Notes: generated from the sequence alone by a model not told the origin. Shown: positions 36,181 through 45,498, numbered from the stretch's first letter. The stretch: DNA of 64,000 nt from Sneathiella marina (GCF_023746535.1 NZ_CP098747.1:3157001-3221000); one strand, 5' to 3'. Made by a program: numbers and translations.

Positions 36181-36693
36181 TCAGCTTTTGGCATATCTGG
36201 CAAGATGGCGCTGGAATATCCCGGACAGATGTTCGCTTTTGTTCGGGCCGACCAACACATTGCGTCTCTGGCCATCAGCGTCAAACAACAACAAGGTGAC
36301 ATGGCTGACATTGTGGGTTGCCGCGAAGCGCCTGCCTTTGGATGTTCGGATATCGGCAACCAGGAATTGCAGCTGATCCCCATTGATCTCACAGAGCGCC
36401 TCTCTTGATTCCCGTTGCAAGGCGACACATTGGGAACATTGGGGATCATGGATTTGGACAACCGTCGGAATCCCGTTGCCGATTTGCGACAGGTCACTTT
36501 CGCGCATTGTGGCTCTGACCTCCTCAACGAAAAACCAGCTGCCACCGCCAGCAACGGCCACGCCCAAAGTGCCATATCCAATTTTTCCCAGAAAATCCCG
36601 CCGTGTGAGTTTCTTTTTGGGGGCGGTGGTCTGCGCAGAAGAGCCGGCATTTGTATTTTTACTGCGCCTTTTTTGTCGCGTTTGCCGTTTCAT
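36181..36693 (-). CDS. Tat-exported thioredoxin-fold protein
   Basis: A 170-residue protein. The basic N terminus carries a twin-arginine motif LTRRDFLGKIG, then a hydrophobic stretch YGTLGVAVAGGGSWFFV, so it is probably exported by Tat and may stay anchored. The remainder resembles a thioredoxin fold with a CSQC motif (HDPQCSQCVAL) and THNVSHVTLLLFD, where cis-Pro is absent. It may act as a periplasmic redox or cofactor-handling protein. Partners are not evident. The 20-odd positively charged residues before the RR motif make an unusually long n-region. Confidence 0.72.
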   Translation of the reverse strand: MKRQTRQKRRSKNTNAGSSAQTTAPKKKLTRRDFLGKIGYGTLGVAVAGGGSWFFVEEVRATMRESDLSQIGNGIPTVVQIHDPQCSQCVALQRESREALCEINGDQLQFLVADIRTSKGRRFAATHNVSHVTLLLFDADGQRRNVLVGPNKSEHLSGIFQRHLARYAKS

Positions 36694-36853
36694 TATTCCA
36701 AAATCCCCAAAAGACAGATGGATCAGCGGTGACTGTTCTCCCCGCCGGCACTCACCTTAAAATAGGGGAAATTTACCTGTCCCCTCACAACTTCTCACAT
36801 TGAAGTGATTGAAATATTTTTGTCCCCTGCCGCGACAGATACCCGGTGTCCGC

Positions 36854-38158
36854 TCACGGCGCCCCTGTATAGACGCCGACGGGCTCGCTTAAGCCGCGAA
36901 CGTCGATCTCACCGATCCGCTGCACGGCCTCCTGCCCGACCTGATCGGCCGTCGACTGGGACATCAGCAAGGAGGTTCCATATTCCTTGTTCAGGCTTTC
37001 AAGCCGCGCCGCCAGATTGACCGGATCGCCATAGACCGTATAGCTCTGCCGGCCGCCGCCGCCGACATTTCCGGCGATTACCGGGCCGGAACTGAGCCCG
37101 ATCCGGATATCCAGCTTCTCTCCGGCAAAGGTCTGGTTTTCCACCAGCGCCATCAGATCCCTGGCCGCCGCCAGCGCCCGCTCCGCATGTCGGTCATCCG
37201 CGACCGGGACATTGAAGGTGGCAAGAATGGCATCTCCCAGAAACTGCGTGACCACCCCGTTATGCTGGCCAATCACTTCGGAGGCGGCATCGAAAAAGGC
37301 GTTGAAGGTATCGACAATGGCCCGCGGTCCCTTGGTTTCGGTCAGGCTGGTAAATCCGGCGACATCGGTGAATAAAACCGTCGCCTCCCGCTCCACCGGG
37401 TCCAGCACGCCGTCATCCTCGATCATGGAACTGGCCACTTCGGCGGGCACAAACCGGCCGAACAACCCGGAAACCAGCGAGGTTTGCCGTTCCGCCGCCA
37501 GCTGGCGCCGCACCGTCTGGCGGGCCCGGCGCATGACAATGGCCAGCAGGATGGCCACCACCAGAAACACCGCCGCCTCTTGCAGGCGGCTGCCAGTTCC
37601 GGCAAATCCCGGGTTCAGGAACAGCTCCAGAAATTGCGTCGGCGTCGGATCGACCGGCATCTCCGTCCATTCATAGGCGCGGTCCATGCCGGCCCGGACC
37701 CAGGCAAAAGCGCTCATCCACCCCGCAACCCCGGCCATGCCGGTCCACAGCAAAAGCCCCGGTGAAAAACTGAAGGCGGCGACGCCCAGCAGGATAAAGT
37801 AAAAGGGAAAGACACTGAACCGGAAGATCATGATTTGCGGGATCTCGGTTTCCGGGGCCGCCGGCAGCACCGCAACGGCGACGGATAACAGCGCGATATC
37901 AATGCTGATAAACACATATTTGATCCAGCTGCGATCGAAGCGCGACCCGATAAGCAGGTAATGGGCGACGCCGAGCAGGGAAAACAGGATCCCGGCCAGA
38001 ATATAGTCAACCGCCCGGTCCGGCCCGCGCGTCAGGGCCATCAGCGCCATCAGGATCACCACCGTGACAAGGCGGCCCTTGATAGCCAGCTTCAACCCCG
38101 CCTGCTCGGCGAGGTAAAACGGGTCTTTTGATTGTTCTGCAGGCGTCTGGTCCGACAT
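36854..38158 (-). CDS. Membrane-bound class III adenylate/guanylate cyclase
   Basis: The 434 residues begin with about six hydrophobic helices (for example YILAGILFSLLGVAHYLLIG), followed by a coiled linker and a class III cyclase domain. Metal-binding Asp are in VLFTDVAGFTSL and FLGDAILATFNVPV. The substrate-contact Asp is in YTVYGDPVNLAARLE, which also supplies the transition-state Asn and Arg. The Lys that usually marks adenine specificity is Gln here (VTQFLGD). This variant recurs in related proteins, so cAMP is still the likely product. It stands alone. Confidence 0.88.
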   Translation of the reverse strand: MSDQTPAEQSKDPFYLAEQAGLKLAIKGRLVTVVILMALMALTRGPDRAVDYILAGILFSLLGVAHYLLIGSRFDRSWIKYVFISIDIALLSVAVAVLPAAPETEIPQIMIFRFSVFPFYFILLGVAAFSFSPGLLLWTGMAGVAGWMSAFAWVRAGMDRAYEWTEMPVDPTPTQFLELFLNPGFAGTGSRLQEAAVFLVVAILLAIVMRRARQTVRRQLAAERQTSLVSGLFGRFVPAEVASSMIEDDGVLDPVEREATVLFTDVAGFTSLTETKGPRAIVDTFNAFFDAASEVIGQHNGVVTQFLGDAILATFNVPVADDRHAERALAAARDLMALVENQTFAGEKLDIRIGLSSGPVIAGNVGGGGRQSYTVYGDPVNLAARLESLNKEYGTSLLMSQSTADQVGQEAVQRIGEIDVRGLSEPVGVYTGAP

Positions 38159-38361
38159 GGATCGAGCTTAACGACTATTTATTCGGAAATCCAAAAAAGT
38201 TTGATGTGATAGCCGGGCTGGCGGCGCCTCCCCGCAGCAGCCCTTAACATTCAGAGGGCGGAACAACGGTATGCTCCGGGCGAAATGTTTCGAAAAATGC
38301 CGCCCTTGACTATTTAGGTCAACCATGCTGTCATAATTTTATTTTTCAGGGAGGATTGTTT

Positions 38362-38721
38362 ATGGCCAGTATCGATATGGATGCATTTGCTGCGGACTGG
38401 ATCGCGGCATGGAATAGCCATGATTTAAACCGGATCATTGCGCATTATGGATCTGATATTGTTTTCCTGTCGCCAATTGCCGAGAAACTCATGGGAAATG
38501 GGAAGGTTGCTGGCCTCGACAGGTTACGCCGCTATTGGACTGCGGGCCTTGCGTCTCAGACTGATTTGAAATTTGAGCTGCTGCACGTTTTGCGGGGCCA
38601 TGAATGCCTGACAATTTTGTATCGCAATCACAAACAGCAAATAGTTGCGGAAACACTGGAATTTGACGGTGATGGAAAAATTCAACGGGCTTTTGCCTGT
38701 TATCAGCTTGAGCAAGGCTGA
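38362..38721 (+). CDS. NTF2-like (SnoaL) family protein
   Basis: A 119-residue protein with the cone-shaped NTF2 pattern: DAFAADWIAAWNSHDLNRIIAHYGSDIVF followed by strands ending in IVAETLEFDGDGKIQRAFACY. Many such proteins are uncharacterised isomerases or hydrolases, and no function can be assigned. I chose the ATG at 38362, with AGGGAGG 7 bp upstream. It is a lone gene. Confidence 0.82.
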   Translation: MASIDMDAFAADWIAAWNSHDLNRIIAHYGSDIVFLSPIAEKLMGNGKVAGLDRLRRYWTAGLASQTDLKFELLHVLRGHECLTILYRNHKQQIVAETLEFDGDGKIQRAFACYQLEQG

Positions 38722-38729
38722 AGGGGTTC

Positions 38730-38789
38730 CCTGAAAAGCACTGGCCTGAAAAGCACTGGCCGGAAAACCTCTGGCTGGAAAAGCTCCGG
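38730..38789. repeat. Four tandem 15-bp repeats
   Basis: Four consecutive 15-bp units beginning CCTGAAAAGCACTGG at 38730, 38745, 38760 and 38775. The first two are identical, the third and fourth diverge by 4 to 5 bases. It lies in the short gap between the convergent stops of the SnoaL and MarR genes. The period of 15 would keep any frame. Confidence 0.9.
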
Positions 38790-38805
38790 ACCGACTGCGG
38801 CGCTG

Positions 38806-39240
38806 TTAGCCCTCCAGTTTACACAGCAGCCCGGTGAGCTGCCTGAGCTCCGGTTGAGAGAGGGTGCCGCCAACCGCCTCTTCCATGGCGGGGGCGTAGA
38901 CGGTCCACATCTTCTCTCGGGTTTTTTTACCCCGGCCTGTGATAAATAATCGTTGCCCACGGCCATCCTTCTGATCGGCGGTGCGCTTCAGGTACCCGGC
39001 TTTTTCCAGCCGGTCGACCAGGCGCGACATGCCATATTGCGGCAGAAGCAATTCGGCCCGCAAGGATACGGGGCGGATCCCCTGATTCCCCGCCCGCTCC
39101 AATTCCAGCAGCGCGTCATACCATTCCAGCGTCGGCATCCCCGCCGCCTTGAGAGAGTTTTCAATTGTCGCAAGAGCCCTTGAATGGGCTTTTACCAGGG
39201 CCACCCAGGCCTTGACCGTCGTGTCGTTCCGTTTCTTCAT
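38806..39240 (-). CDS. MarR family transcriptional regulator
   Basis: About 144 residues. The winged helix is seen in GMSRLVDRLEKAGYLKRTADQKDGRGQRLFITGRGKK, with the wing DQKDGRGQ. The start is uncertain: ATG codons occur at 39270, 39264, 39258 and 39240, and none has a clear ribosome site. The upstream ones overlap a suspected operator. Divergent from a glutathione S-transferase, which it likely represses. Confidence 0.85.
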   Translation of the reverse strand: MKKRNDTTVKAWVALVKAHSRALATIENSLKAAGMPTLEWYDALLELERAGNQGIRPVSLRAELLLPQYGMSRLVDRLEKAGYLKRTADQKDGRGQRLFITGRGKKTREKMWTVYAPAMEEAVGGTLSQPELRQLTGLLCKLEG

Positions 39241-39254
39241 ATCTTTATTTACAT

Positions 39255-39308
39255 GCATTTGCATTGACATTCAAGAAAATAGCCTTACATAACTAGAAGC
39301 ATTTGCAT
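39255..39308. promoter_or_regulatory. Paired MarR operator candidates
   Basis: The 10-bp sequence GCATTTGCAT occurs twice, at 39255-39264 and 39299-39308, 44 bp apart, each a TGCA-inverted repeat with two central T. They bracket the divergent promoters of the marR and glutathione S-transferase genes. Confidence 0.6.
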
Positions 39309-39326
39309 CTAAATAGGAAAGCTCAT

Positions 39327-39983
39327 ATGTCCGACTTGCAGTTAATCAGCCACCCTTTATGCCCCTATGTTCAACGGGCCGTCATCGTCCTGACGGAGAA
39401 GAATATGGATCACCAGCGCACCTATATCGATCTGGCCGACAAGCCCGACTGGTTCGCCCCGATCTCCCCGCTGGGCCGGGTGCCGATCCTGAAAACCGCC
39501 GGGACCGTGCTGTTCGAAAGCCAGGTAATTGCCGAATATCTCGACGAGATCACCCCCCTCTCCCTGCATCCGGAGGATCCGTTACAAAAAGCCCGGCATC
39601 GTTCCTGGATCGAGTTCGGCTCGGAAACCCTCGGCGCCATCGCCGGTTTCTACACCGCAAAAGACGCCGCCGCGTTCGACAAAAAACGACAGGCCCTGCG
39701 TGAAAAATTTGCACGGATCGAGCCGGAAATCACCGGGCCCTTCTTCGACGGCAACCGCTTTCACCTGATCGACGGCGTCTGGGGACCCCTTTTCCGATAT
39801 CTCGATAGCTTCGACGACATCGCCGATTTCGGCTTTCTGCAAGACTTGAAAAAAACAACCGCCTGGCGCAGCCTTCTCTCCACCCGCCCCTCAATCGTCA
39901 CGGCCGTCCCGGACGGATACCCGGCCAGACTGAAGACCTTCCTGAAAAACCGGAATTCCTACCTGAGCGGTCTTATGGGGTAG
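39327..39983 (+). CDS. Glutathione S-transferase family protein
   Basis: A 218-residue GST. The thioredoxin-like domain begins LISHPLCPYVQRAVIVLTEK, with a Cys-Pro-Tyr active-site-like loop as in omega and stringent-starvation-like GSTs. The glutathione loop is GRVPILKTAG with FESQVIAEYLDE. A helical C-terminal domain follows. I chose the ATG at 39327, with AGGAAA 7 bp upstream. It is divergent from a MarR regulator and probably induced by electrophiles or phenolics. Confidence 0.9.
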   Translation: MSDLQLISHPLCPYVQRAVIVLTEKNMDHQRTYIDLADKPDWFAPISPLGRVPILKTAGTVLFESQVIAEYLDEITPLSLHPEDPLQKARHRSWIEFGSETLGAIAGFYTAKDAAAFDKKRQALREKFARIEPEITGPFFDGNRFHLIDGVWGPLFRYLDSFDDIADFGFLQDLKKTTAWRSLLSTRPSIVTAVPDGYPARLKTFLKNRNSYLSGLMG

Positions 39984-40013
39984 GGTTTGGGATGAAATGG
40001 ATAATTCTGCTCC

Positions 40014-40841
40014 TCAGCAGCCTGCGAAGCCTTTCTTGAGGCAGGCATCAACGAGAACTTGCGCCTTTTTAATAGCCTCACCCGTCATTTTCCTTTCAAG
40101 CCGGCGTTTATTGACGATCGCTTCTGCATGCCCTTGCCGGGCGGCAAGGCTATACCACATAAGGGATTGCCCGTAATCCAGCTCCACCGCCTGCCCGTAA
40201 TAATACATCCGGCCGAGATTGAACTGGGCCGCCCTATGTCCCTGATCGGCCGCCCGCCGATACCATTTCAGCCCCTCTTCATAATTTTTTGCCAGAACAC
40301 GGGTGTTCGCATACATATCGCCCAGATTATTCTGCGCCGGTGCAAACCCCTCAGTCGCCGCCATGGTGAACCATTTGCGCGCCAGCTGATAATCCAGGGG
40401 CACGGTCTGTCCCCGAGAATAAATTCTGCCCAAGTTGTTCTGGGCAACAACATCCCCCTCATTTGCGGCCATTTCAATTTTCTCAATTGCGGTTTCGTCA
40501 GATTGAAGGACCCCCTGTCCTGCAAAAGCAACGTCGACGATGGCAATGGCTCTTTCACATCTGGTGAGGCCCGTCATTCTGTTTCGGTCAAGTAACTCTG
40601 CATTTTTGGCATATCCCTTCTTGAAAAAGGGATCATTTCCGTACCAATCCTTCAAGGCCTCGGTTTTATGTCTCTCCGCGCCGCCACCACCATCAAAGCG
40701 GGCGCAAAGTTCGCTATAATTTGTGTACCATCCAATAAAATAAGGATTCTGGGTTTCCGAAAGGGTGAGGTCTGACGGGGGTGCCGTCGTCGTATTGCAG
40801 GCGACCAGAAATAATATTACGGGAAGGAAAAGAAATCTCAC
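40014..40841 (-). CDS. Sel1-repeat lipoprotein
   Basis: A 275-residue protein starting with GTG and a lipoprotein signal peptide ending LVACN (lipobox). The C-terminal two thirds contain four or more Sel1-like repeats, for example VAQNNLGRIYSRGQTVPLDYQLARKWFTMAA, each a helix pair ending in alternating AA and tryptophan. Such solenoids mediate protein contacts at the membrane. A lipoprotein of the same kind is encoded next upstream, and the two may form an operon. GGAGTG lies 7 bp before the start. Confidence 0.85.
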   Translation of the reverse strand: MRFLFLPVILFLVACNTTTAPPSDLTLSETQNPYFIGWYTNYSELCARFDGGGGAERHKTEALKDWYGNDPFFKKGYAKNAELLDRNRMTGLTRCERAIAIVDVAFAGQGVLQSDETAIEKIEMAANEGDVVAQNNLGRIYSRGQTVPLDYQLARKWFTMAATEGFAPAQNNLGDMYANTRVLAKNYEEGLKWYRRAADQGHRAAQFNLGRMYYYGQAVELDYGQSLMWYSLAARQGHAEAIVNKRRLERKMTGEAIKKAQVLVDACLKKGFAGC

Positions 40842-40867
40842 AGTAACACTCCAGATTTATTCTTTCA

Positions 40868-41584
40868 TCATAGTGGAAATGTCCCGTTGCGCGTTCTTAT
40901 TTCGTTGAATTCCTCGGGCGAGACGGGGTTTTTCCGTAACAGCTCCAACTGCTTTTGCGACACAAAGACAAGCGTACAGTTATCTGGAAAGGAGGTGCCA
41001 TTATAATGTTCCAGGCACCAGGTGATGGAAGAAAAGCTGATCATAAATGAGAATTGCTTTGCTTTTCGGGCATGTTGCCACATCATTCCGCCCCAAGAGT
41101 TTTTCACAACAACCGTATTCGAAATTTCCCGGTCCAGTATGGGACCAGCCACATCTTTCTTCCGAAGCTTGTAATGAATATCCGTTTTTAATGTCAAGCT
41201 GTCCGGGTCAATATAGTGGACATCCAATATATAGGCGGCGCTCTTCTCGTCTTTACTGAGCAGGTTTGATTGACGGAGTGTTTCTCTCAGGCCTTCTTCA
41301 AATTGGGCATCAGACGCCACGGCAATATTTATGTTGCGAATAACGTCAGGCACGCCGGAAATCAGTCCCAATCCAACAGACCGGTATAAGGGGTGATCGG
41401 CTGTTACCGGGTTCGGGAACTCAGGATAGTAATAGGCACTCGCAAGGGCTCTTGATTTGTTGAATTCCTGCAGATTGTTCTGGGTGACCGGGTTTTTTTC
41501 CGGAACGTTGAAAGCGCAGCCCATAAGGACAACCATCAAAAACATACAGATTACTTTACTCAAAAAAGCCCACATATTCCTCAT
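40868..41584 (-). CDS. Putative lipoprotein of unknown function
   Basis: About 238 residues from ATG at 41584. The signal peptide is FLSKVICMFLMVVLMGCAFN with a C-terminal lipobox, so it is probably an outer- or inner-membrane lipoprotein. The remainder has a mixed alpha/beta look with YSLKTD-like strands and several Cys late in the chain (SITWCLEHYNGTSFPDNC). I do not recognise a family. It lies 27 bp upstream of the Sel1 lipoprotein. A GTG start at 41602 is possible but gives a longer n-region. Confidence 0.7.
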   Translation of the reverse strand: MRNMWAFLSKVICMFLMVVLMGCAFNVPEKNPVTQNNLQEFNKSRALASAYYYPEFPNPVTADHPLYRSVGLGLISGVPDVIRNINIAVASDAQFEEGLRETLRQSNLLSKDEKSAAYILDVHYIDPDSLTLKTDIHYKLRKKDVAGPILDREISNTVVVKNSWGGMMWQHARKAKQFSFMISFSSITWCLEHYNGTSFPDNCTLVFVSQKQLELLRKNPVSPEEFNEIRTRNGTFPL

Positions 41585-41803
41585 CACCACAAAAAAATCC
41601 ACTAATCAGGCAATTTTAGAACACTTAATAGTAGTAGTAAAGGCAATCCAAAGAAAGTTTAGCGAAACCCGGGCATTATAGACGGGCCCTCACGTAAGCT
41701 TCCTGAACAGTGATCCCGACGGAGATCGGAATTGCCTTCTCATGGACCAGTTCCAGATGCAATCTTTGACGCAAGTAAACAGAATTTTCCATCGGAGGCC
41801 CGG

Positions 41804-42121
41804 ATGCCATTTTTTCGGTTAAGCATTGTCACGAAGGTTGAGCGGAATATGGCACTGTCGCAAATCCGCGACTGTGTCTCGGCGCAGGGCGGGTGGATTA
41901 CGGATCACAGCCTGTTTTCCAATAGGGCCGCCACCTTGAATGTGGAGATGCCGCTGGCGGCCCTGCCGGGCTTTATGGCTGCGCTGAATGAGGCCGGGTT
42001 TACCGCCAAAACCGACGCGGCGCTGCCCGCCGGGGAGACAGGGGACTGCCGCGGCAGTCTTTCGATCACCTTTATTCATGGCGATCCGGATTTGAAACAG
42101 GCCGTCCCGCCGTTCGGGTAA
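41804..42121 (+). CDS. Hypothetical small protein
   Basis: A 105-residue protein beginning MPFFRLSIVTKVERNMALSQ, with GGAGG about 7 bp before the ATG at 41804. Secondary structure looks like alternating strands and helices, with NVEMPLAALPGFMAALNEAGF resembling an ACT- or ferredoxin-like half. I do not recognise the family. It is a lone plus-strand gene convergent with a small membrane protein. Confidence 0.6.
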   Translation: MPFFRLSIVTKVERNMALSQIRDCVSAQGGWITDHSLFSNRAATLNVEMPLAALPGFMAALNEAGFTAKTDAALPAGETGDCRGSLSITFIHGDPDLKQAVPPFG

Positions 42122-42127
42122 CTGGAT

Positions 42128-42373
42128 CTAGGCCATCAGCTTGAGGGCCATATAGGGCACCAGATTAAAGACGAAAACGGCAACTTTGTAATTGGCGATA
42201 TAGCGAAAATACAGGCCCGGCAAATCCGCTTCGGGCACCCCCAGCAATTTCGAATGCAGGCTGACCATGACGCCGCGCAATGCCATTACAGCGATCCCGA
42301 CAATGATCAGCACCAGAATATTGACAGCCGTCATCCATCCGAAAAAACTTGTTAAACCGGTTAAATCCATCAT
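42128..42373 (-). CDS. Small inner-membrane protein (DUF6868-like)
   Basis: An 81-residue protein with two hydrophobic helices: WMTAVNILVLIIVGIAVMALRG and VAVFVFNLVPYMALKLM, separated by a polar SLHSKLLGVPEADLPGLYFRYI loop. That loop and length match a small proteobacterial membrane family now listed as DUF6868, to my recollection. Function unknown. The downstream gene on the plus strand overlaps nothing; stops are 6 bp apart. Confidence 0.72.
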   Translation of the reverse strand: MMDLTGLTSFFGWMTAVNILVLIIVGIAVMALRGVMVSLHSKLLGVPEADLPGLYFRYIANYKVAVFVFNLVPYMALKLMA

Positions 42374-42428
42374 TACTGAAACCTCTTGTTTATTAGTATG
42401 TTATAGTCTTTTTCTTTCATACCGGTTA

Positions 42429-43265
42429 CTATTTCGGCAGCAGGAAGGTTATTACAAACCGGCCTTTCCAGCCCTCCGGCCCGCTGTCAGGGCTCGTCGC
42501 GAAATATCCGACACCGCCGGTGAGCTGAACCGGCAGCTCGCCGAAATGCACGAATTTTGCAACGGTCACATTTATCGGGACCGTCCAGTCGTCCGATGTC
42601 CAGTTATAGAGACTTTCCGAATTGAGCGAATAGGTCCAGGCGTCGGCTGTGGTATAGGAAACAAAGGGTTGCACGAAGGTGTAATTCAGGTCGGCGGCGG
42701 CGGATCTTGTTTTCTTGAGACCCCATTGGTGGTTGGCCAGCCCACCCCAGGTCAAATTCCCTGTCCCGATTTTTTTCTGGACCAGCGCTACCGCGGTCGG
42801 TCCCAGCCCCCAGGTGCCGGCACCGAGCAGTTTATCCGTACTTGTCGGCCAGGTTACAGCCGGACCGGCTCCCCATGTTACGGTCCCCAAATCAGTCGCC
42901 GCTGGCGTTGGCACAAAGAAAAAGCTTTGCAGGGTATCGCCAAGACCGATCTGATCCCCGGACAATCCCGCAACGTCACTTTGCGAAATTACCGGCAGAA
43001 TTGTCCGCGTCACCAGGCTCCAGTCATCGTTCAGGTCAAAGGGAATAACCGGCTGGATATTCGTCGTCCATTGATCGCCGTTGGCGGTGCCGATGCCTCT
43101 TGTGTAATTGACCTGTATGGGCACGCTGATAAGTGAGGCGATGGGATTGGCAAGTTCCGTGGCCAGCCCCTGGTCAGAGGTCTCCGCATCCGCGGCCTTT
43201 ACGGTCCCGGACGCCGCCGGACCCAGGATTACAGCAATGAGAAACGACCATGACGCCATCTTCAT
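42429..43265 (-). CDS. Outer-membrane beta-barrel-like protein (transporter family)
   Basis: A 278-residue secreted protein. Signal peptide WSFLIAVILGPAASGTVKA is followed by a sequence rich in Gly, Thr and aromatic residues with alternating hydrophobic strands: GDTLQSFFFVP, GAGPAVTWPTSTDKLLGAGTWGLGPTAV, GGVGYF and a final FVITFLLP. This is the pattern of the family sometimes listed as neuromedin U or transporter. A barrel is inferred and cargo is unknown. I chose the ATG at 43265 with AAGGGG upstream over an open extension to 43316. Confidence 0.72.
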   Translation of the reverse strand: MKMASWSFLIAVILGPAASGTVKAADAETSDQGLATELANPIASLISVPIQVNYTRGIGTANGDQWTTNIQPVIPFDLNDDWSLVTRTILPVISQSDVAGLSGDQIGLGDTLQSFFFVPTPAATDLGTVTWGAGPAVTWPTSTDKLLGAGTWGLGPTAVALVQKKIGTGNLTWGGLANHQWGLKKTRSAAADLNYTFVQPFVSYTTADAWTYSLNSESLYNWTSDDWTVPINVTVAKFVHFGELPVQLTGGVGYFATSPDSGPEGWKGRFVITFLLPK

Positions 43266-43408
43266 TCGATACCCCTTCCCCTGACCGGCTACGGAAAATA
43301 TCCCGGTCTTCTGCAATTACAATGTAACGCCAACGCCGGGGCTAATCAATATGGCGGTCGTGACAAGGGGCCCGCTGGGCCCGCCGGGCCCGACCGCATT
43401 TTCCGGCG

Positions 43409-44479
43409 TCAGGAACGGGCCGGTCCGGCAAAGGTCCAGGCCAGTTTTTCGCCGCCGAGATACGGCACCAGCGGACCGTCCGGGCCGTCGATGGTTGCCG
43501 GTGTTATCTGGGGCTGCCGGGTCAGGGCGACATATTCCTCGTTCAGCGGCAGGCCATAAAAGCGCGGGCCATTTTCCGACGCGAAGGCCTCCAGCTTGTC
43601 CAGGGCATTCTCCTCTTCAAAGATGGCCGCATAGCTTTCCAGCGCGTAAGGCGCGTTGAACAAACCGGCACAGCCGCAAGCCGTTTCCTTGTCAGCGGCC
43701 CTATGGGGGGCGCTGTCGGTGCCGAGGAAAAATTTTGGCGAGCCCGACGTGGCGGCTTTGCGTAAGCTCAGTCGATGGGAGTCGCGCTTGGCGATGGGCA
43801 GGCAATAGAAATGCGGGCGGATGCCGCCGTCAAAAATCGCATTGCGGTTAAAGGCCAGATGATGCGGGGTGATGGTCGCCGCCAGATTGGGTCCGCCGGC
43901 GGCGACAAAATCCGCCGCCTCCGACGTGGTGATATGCTCGAAGACCACTTTCAAGTCCGGCATATGGGCCAGCAGCGGTGTCATGACCGTGTCGATAAAG
44001 ACCGCTTCGCGATCGAAGATATCAATATGCTTGTCGGTGACCTCGCCATGCACCAGCAACGGCATGCCGATGCGTTGCAGTGTCTCCAGCAGCGGATAGA
44101 TTTTCCTGATATCGGTGACCCCCTGGGCCGAATTTGTCGTGGCATTGGCCGGGTACAGTTTGGCCGCCGTGAACACGCCCTCACCATGCCCCCGCTCAAT
44201 TTCCGCAACCTCAAGGCCGTCGGTCAGGTAACAGGTCATCAGCGGGGTAAAATCATGTCCCGCCGGCAGCGCCGCCAAAATCCGGTCCCGATAGCTTTTC
44301 GCCGCCGCCACCGTGGTGACGGGCGGCGCCAGATTGGGCATGATGATGGCCCGGGCGAACTGCGCCGCCGTGTAAGCCGCGACCTTTTCCAGCAGGGCGC
44401 CATCACGCAAATGCACATGCCAGTCATCGGGGCGCCGTAAAACCAGCCGGGTCTCATCTTCAGTTGTGGAAGCGTTCAT
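43409..44479 (-). CDS. pyrC: Dihydroorotase, PyrC type
   Basis: A 356-residue zinc amidohydrolase that closes carbamoyl aspartate to dihydroorotate in pyrimidine synthesis. The HxH motif is in [13 protein letters not shown], the carbamylated Lys in [14 protein letters not shown], metal His in LVHGEVTD and FEHITT, and the catalytic Asp in LGTDSAPH. Length and motifs match E. coli PyrC and not the longer class I enzymes. It is divergent from the ygfZ-type gene, 140 bp apart. Confidence 0.95.
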   Translation of the reverse strand: MNASTTEDETRLVLRRPDDWHVHLRDGALLEKVAAYTAAQFARAIIMPNLAPPVTTVAAAKSYRDRILAALPAGHDFTPLMTCYLTDGLEVAEIERGHGEGVFTAAKLYPANATTNSAQGVTDIRKIYPLLETLQRIGMPLLVHGEVTDKHIDIFDREAVFIDTVMTPLLAHMPDLKVVFEHITTSEAADFVAAGGPNLAATITPHHLAFNRNAIFDGGIRPHFYCLPIAKRDSHRLSLRKAATSGSPKFFLGTDSAPHRAADKETACGCAGLFNAPYALESYAAIFEEENALDKLEAFASENGPRFYGLPLNEEYVALTRQPQITPATIDGPDGPLVPYLGGEKLAWTFAGPARS

Positions 44480-44619
44480 TCAATTTACTCTTGTTGCTGG
44501 GCCGCGAAATATACAGGGATAGTTCATAAACCGCCGCTTCCCTCTTGCCAAGGGGGTGATCCTCGCTTACCTGTTAATAATCAATAGGTGCCGGGGCGTG
44601 GCAACAGGTGGTTCTACAG

Positions 44620-45498
44620 ATGACTTCGCAAGCTATGACATTACTCGACAACCGGGCGATCCTGACATTAACGGGCGCGGATGTGGTCGATTTTCTGCAA
44701 AACCTGATCACCAATGACATGGCCGAGGTTACGGACAGCCAGGCCATTTATGCGGCCTTGCTGACGGCACAGGGGAAATTCCTCCATGATTTTTTTGTCC
44801 TCAAATGGGGCAAATATATTCTCCTCGATGTGGCGAGGGATCGCAAAGATGATCTTCTGCGCCGCCTGAGCATGTATAAACTGCGCGCCGATGTGACCAT
44901 TGGCGATGGCGCCTATGACATTTACGCGCAGTTTGGGGACAGCCCCAATGCCGCCGCCGGCACCGTCACGGAAACCGGGGACAGCCTGCACTATATCGAT
45001 CCGCGTCTTGCCGCCATGGGCACACGCATCCTGACGCCGCGGGGCAAAAAACCGGGCAGCGACACGCGCACCCCTCCCGCCGCGACAGAAGGTCCCCTTG
45101 CCGCCTATGCCACCTATGACGCCCATCGTCTCGCCCTCGGAATCCCCGAAGGAGGGGCGGATATCATTCCGGAAAAAAACTTCCTGCTGGAAGCCAATTT
45201 CGAGGAACTGAACGGCGTCAGTTTCAGCAAGGGCTGTTATGTGGGACAGGAACTGACCGCCCGCACCAAACACCGGGCGAAAATCAAGAAACGCCTGTTC
45301 CAGATCAGCTTCACCGGCGATTTGACCCCCGGGCAACGCATTACCCTGGGCGGCAAGGAAATCGCCGAGGTCCGGTCCATCCAGAACGGCCATGGCCTTG
45401 CCCTCACCCGGATTGACCCGTTACAAGACGGCTCCCCGGAAAATACGGAACCAGCCGGAATTGTCTTTACAAAGCCCGCCTATCTCGATGCTCTTTGA
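44620..45498 (+). CDS. ygfZ: Folate-binding protein YgfZ
   Basis: A 292-residue GcvT-like protein that aids assembly or repair of iron-sulfur enzymes such as MiaB, using tetrahydrofolate. The signature KGCYVGQE is in SFSKGCYVGQELTARTKHR. The N terminus has the family's GADVVDFLQNLITNDM and LTAQGKFLHDFFV. I chose the ATG at 44620 with AGGTGG 9 bp before it; a GTG at 44608 would add four residues. The protein fits a cell rich in iron-sulfur enzymes such as FdsA. Confidence 0.93.
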   Translation: MTSQAMTLLDNRAILTLTGADVVDFLQNLITNDMAEVTDSQAIYAALLTAQGKFLHDFFVLKWGKYILLDVARDRKDDLLRRLSMYKLRADVTIGDGAYDIYAQFGDSPNAAAGTVTETGDSLHYIDPRLAAMGTRILTPRGKKPGSDTRTPPAATEGPLAAYATYDAHRLALGIPEGGADIIPEKNFLLEANFEELNGVSFSKGCYVGQELTARTKHRAKIKKRLFQISFTGDLTPGQRITLGGKEIAEVRSIQNGHGLALTRIDPLQDGSPENTEPAGIVFTKPAYLDAL

